From Axinella damicornis (taxonomy: Eukaryota > Porifera > Demospongiae > Axinellida > Axinellidae), in contig OZ007507.1 of assembly GCA_963931865.1 (NCBI GenBank), positions 1,994,913 through 2,058,912 on the forward strand: 64,000 nt of DNA. Direction: 5' to 3'. Position 1 is the first letter of the stretch. Each line of letters starts with the position of its first letter. Under the pieces are notes generated by a model. The model searched no databases. It was given only the letters and a program-made list of their open reading frames with translations, and had not been told where the DNA came from. Positions 62,716-64,000 of this stretch are shown in pieces. Position numbers and translations under genes: made by a program.

Positions 62716-64000
62716 TCATTGTAAAGCCACTGTTTGAAGAGATTCAACTGCCATAGCTGCTCCAAGGGGTGCATCAATTCCTGCCTTAATAACTAGGGGC
62801 AACCCAAAGACCTTTTTGGTGTGCTCCTGAAGTACAGAATTCTGTTGCAAAGTGTTGCCACTGCCAATGACTCTCTGGATCTGTGTGTGTGTATTGGGAG
62901 AAGCTCAAGTACGTAAGATGCATTATGTAGTTGCAGTTGGAGCAGTCTGACATGCATGCATTCCACATGCAGTCAACACACGCAGAAATTCAGTCATGTA
63001 TAATAATGTAACAGCAGCATCTTACATTTAAGTCCTGGAATGTTTCAATGGGCATCATTCTTCTGAGGTTTGTGACAATGCCCCTCAACGTCGCACTACT
63101 GATGTCACCGAGAGTGAAGTTATCAATCCCAATGTTTTGAACACTTCCCCTCATGTCTGGCCTGTGTCTCTCGCCCCACAAAGTGGGGTCAACTTGCAAG
63201 GTGGTGTCCACTTTGTCTTCGGCGGCGGCAACGAGCATCTGACGGACTTCAACTTCACTGTGTTGCACTCCAAATTTTTCTAGCCATTCCTTCAGCATGC
63301 TGACAAATGTTGCAATCGCATTACCACCGGCCAGTGAACAAGCAGCCAGGATGTTGTCACCATTGAAGTAGGGAACCTCCATCACTGATTGCAGGGGAAG
63401 CATGTGTTGTTTTGTAGCAGGTTTGATCACAGCCAGTTGGCTTGCACTGCCAATGTTCAACACTGTAGGAGATCAGGTATAAAAGTGATGGAGTACCCTG
63501 ATAATGTAGCCTCGTTCCCAGGCCCTCCCACATGTGAACAAAAATGTGGAGAAATAGGGTTTCCATACTGTAAGCAACGAAAAGCTGGGCAATGGCCTGG
63601 AAATAAGGTTGCTAATAATGAATTGCATACCCCAACCCCTTGTGCACTTCAGGTGACCAAATGAATAGTTGACAAGCATGCAGCCCTGATTCCTGGCTCG
63701 TTAAGGCCCGGCCAGCAACCCCAACCATACTGTGTATGTGCATAGACGAATTGCTGTTTTGGTGTTTCCAGGCTTCCACCCCTCCTATTCCTGCATACGC
63801 TGAGTGCACCCCTTTATGCAGCAAATGTGTGAGTATTATGTACCACATGCACCTGCATCAGTGAGTCTTGGCTCGGCTGCAAACGTGGAGCACTGCAAGT
63901 CACCCATGGCGATCCCCAGAGGTGTGCCTTCTGGGATGCCATACCAGCTGCCCTGGAGATAGCCAGCAATGTGGGGTGCATGTGCCACCTCTGGCAGTAA
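62716..64000 (-). CDS. SHPK: Sedoheptulokinase (SHPK/CARKL), C-terminal part
   Basis: This FGGY-family sugar kinase makes sedoheptulose 7-phosphate, feeding the pentose phosphate pathway. Exons (minus) 64000-63853 (continuing beyond the window), 63462-63026 and 62880-62716 give about 249 residues. They include GIPEGTPLGIAMGDLQCS, LAGGNAIATFVSMLKEWL, LWGERHRPDM, TLRGIVTNLRRMMPIE, IQRVIGSGNTLQQNSVLQ and DAPLGAAMAVES. These match human SHPK (LNGGNVLATFVHML; LGERHLPD; CRGIVQNLHSMLPI; RVMGSGSALSRN; DAAVGAAL). The nucleotide and active-site N-terminal half is outside. The stop lies 22 bp from the MVK stop, so the transcripts must overlap at their 3' ends. Confidence 0.95.
63508..63610. mobile_element. 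Hairpin element in SHPK intron
   Basis: TAGCCTCGTTCCCAGGCCC ... AATGGCCTGGAAATAAGGTT between TGATAATG and CTAATAATG words. Inner bases 63530-63595 have diverged. Confidence 0.65.

Overview
This is eukaryotic, almost certainly animal, nuclear DNA. Genes are split by GT-AG (and two GC-AG) introns, and the products are ordinary metazoan proteins: ARPC3, an adiponectin receptor, NADPH-cytochrome P450 reductase, RAD1, renalase, PTRH2, mevalonate kinase and sedoheptulokinase. Compact introns, short intergenic gaps, many shared promoters and dozens of small hairpin transposons fit a compact invertebrate genome. A sponge or another early-branching marine animal is my best guess, but the window does not settle the species. 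I see no bacterial or viral region.

Layout. 1-6046 (+) holds the last three coding exons of ARPC3. From 6047 to about 15900 there is mostly non-coding or intronic DNA with satellites, hairpin elements and a few weak exon candidates. 15913-24278 (+) is the 3' part of a multi-exon gene I do not recognise. 26374-27480 (+) is an intronless adiponectin-receptor-type PAQR gene. After it the strand of every gene alternates: POR (-, 28086-36505, 13 coding exons, 690 aa), RAD1 (+, 36714-39970, 7 exons, 281 aa), a very large gene (-, 40541-55792, 9 exons, 3258 aa), renalase (+, 56345-57406, one exon), PTRH2 (-, 57525 to about 59946), mevalonate kinase (+, 60087-62693, 9 exons, 457 aa) and the C-terminal half of sedoheptulokinase (-, 62716 to the window end). 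Neighbours therefore share promoters head-to-head (POR/RAD1, large gene/RNLS, PTRH2/MVK) or meet tail-to-tail (MVK and SHPK stop codons are 22 bp apart). For the multi-exon models I checked that exon phases join.

The most interesting gene is the 3258-residue protein. It has a folded N-terminal domain of about 170 residues (possibly SPOC-like), two PP1-docking RVxF motifs, an AT-hook and basic nuclear-localisation clusters. A block of six evenly spaced [TIV]-Q-[TV] motifs looks like a multivalent dynein-light-chain (LC8) binding array, followed by about 2000 residues of low-complexity sequence. I do not recognise the family.

The genes do not form one pathway. POR (ER electron supply), MVK (isoprenoid/sterol synthesis), SHPK (pentose phosphate branch) and RNLS (NAD(P)H-derived substrate oxidation) are metabolic. 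RAD1 is the 9-1-1 DNA-damage clamp, ARPC3 is actin nucleation and PTRH2 is peptidyl-tRNA recycling. Mobile DNA is mainly small non-autonomous hairpins with 8-10 bp flanking direct repeats, including one nested insertion whose empty site survives in a second copy of the host element.
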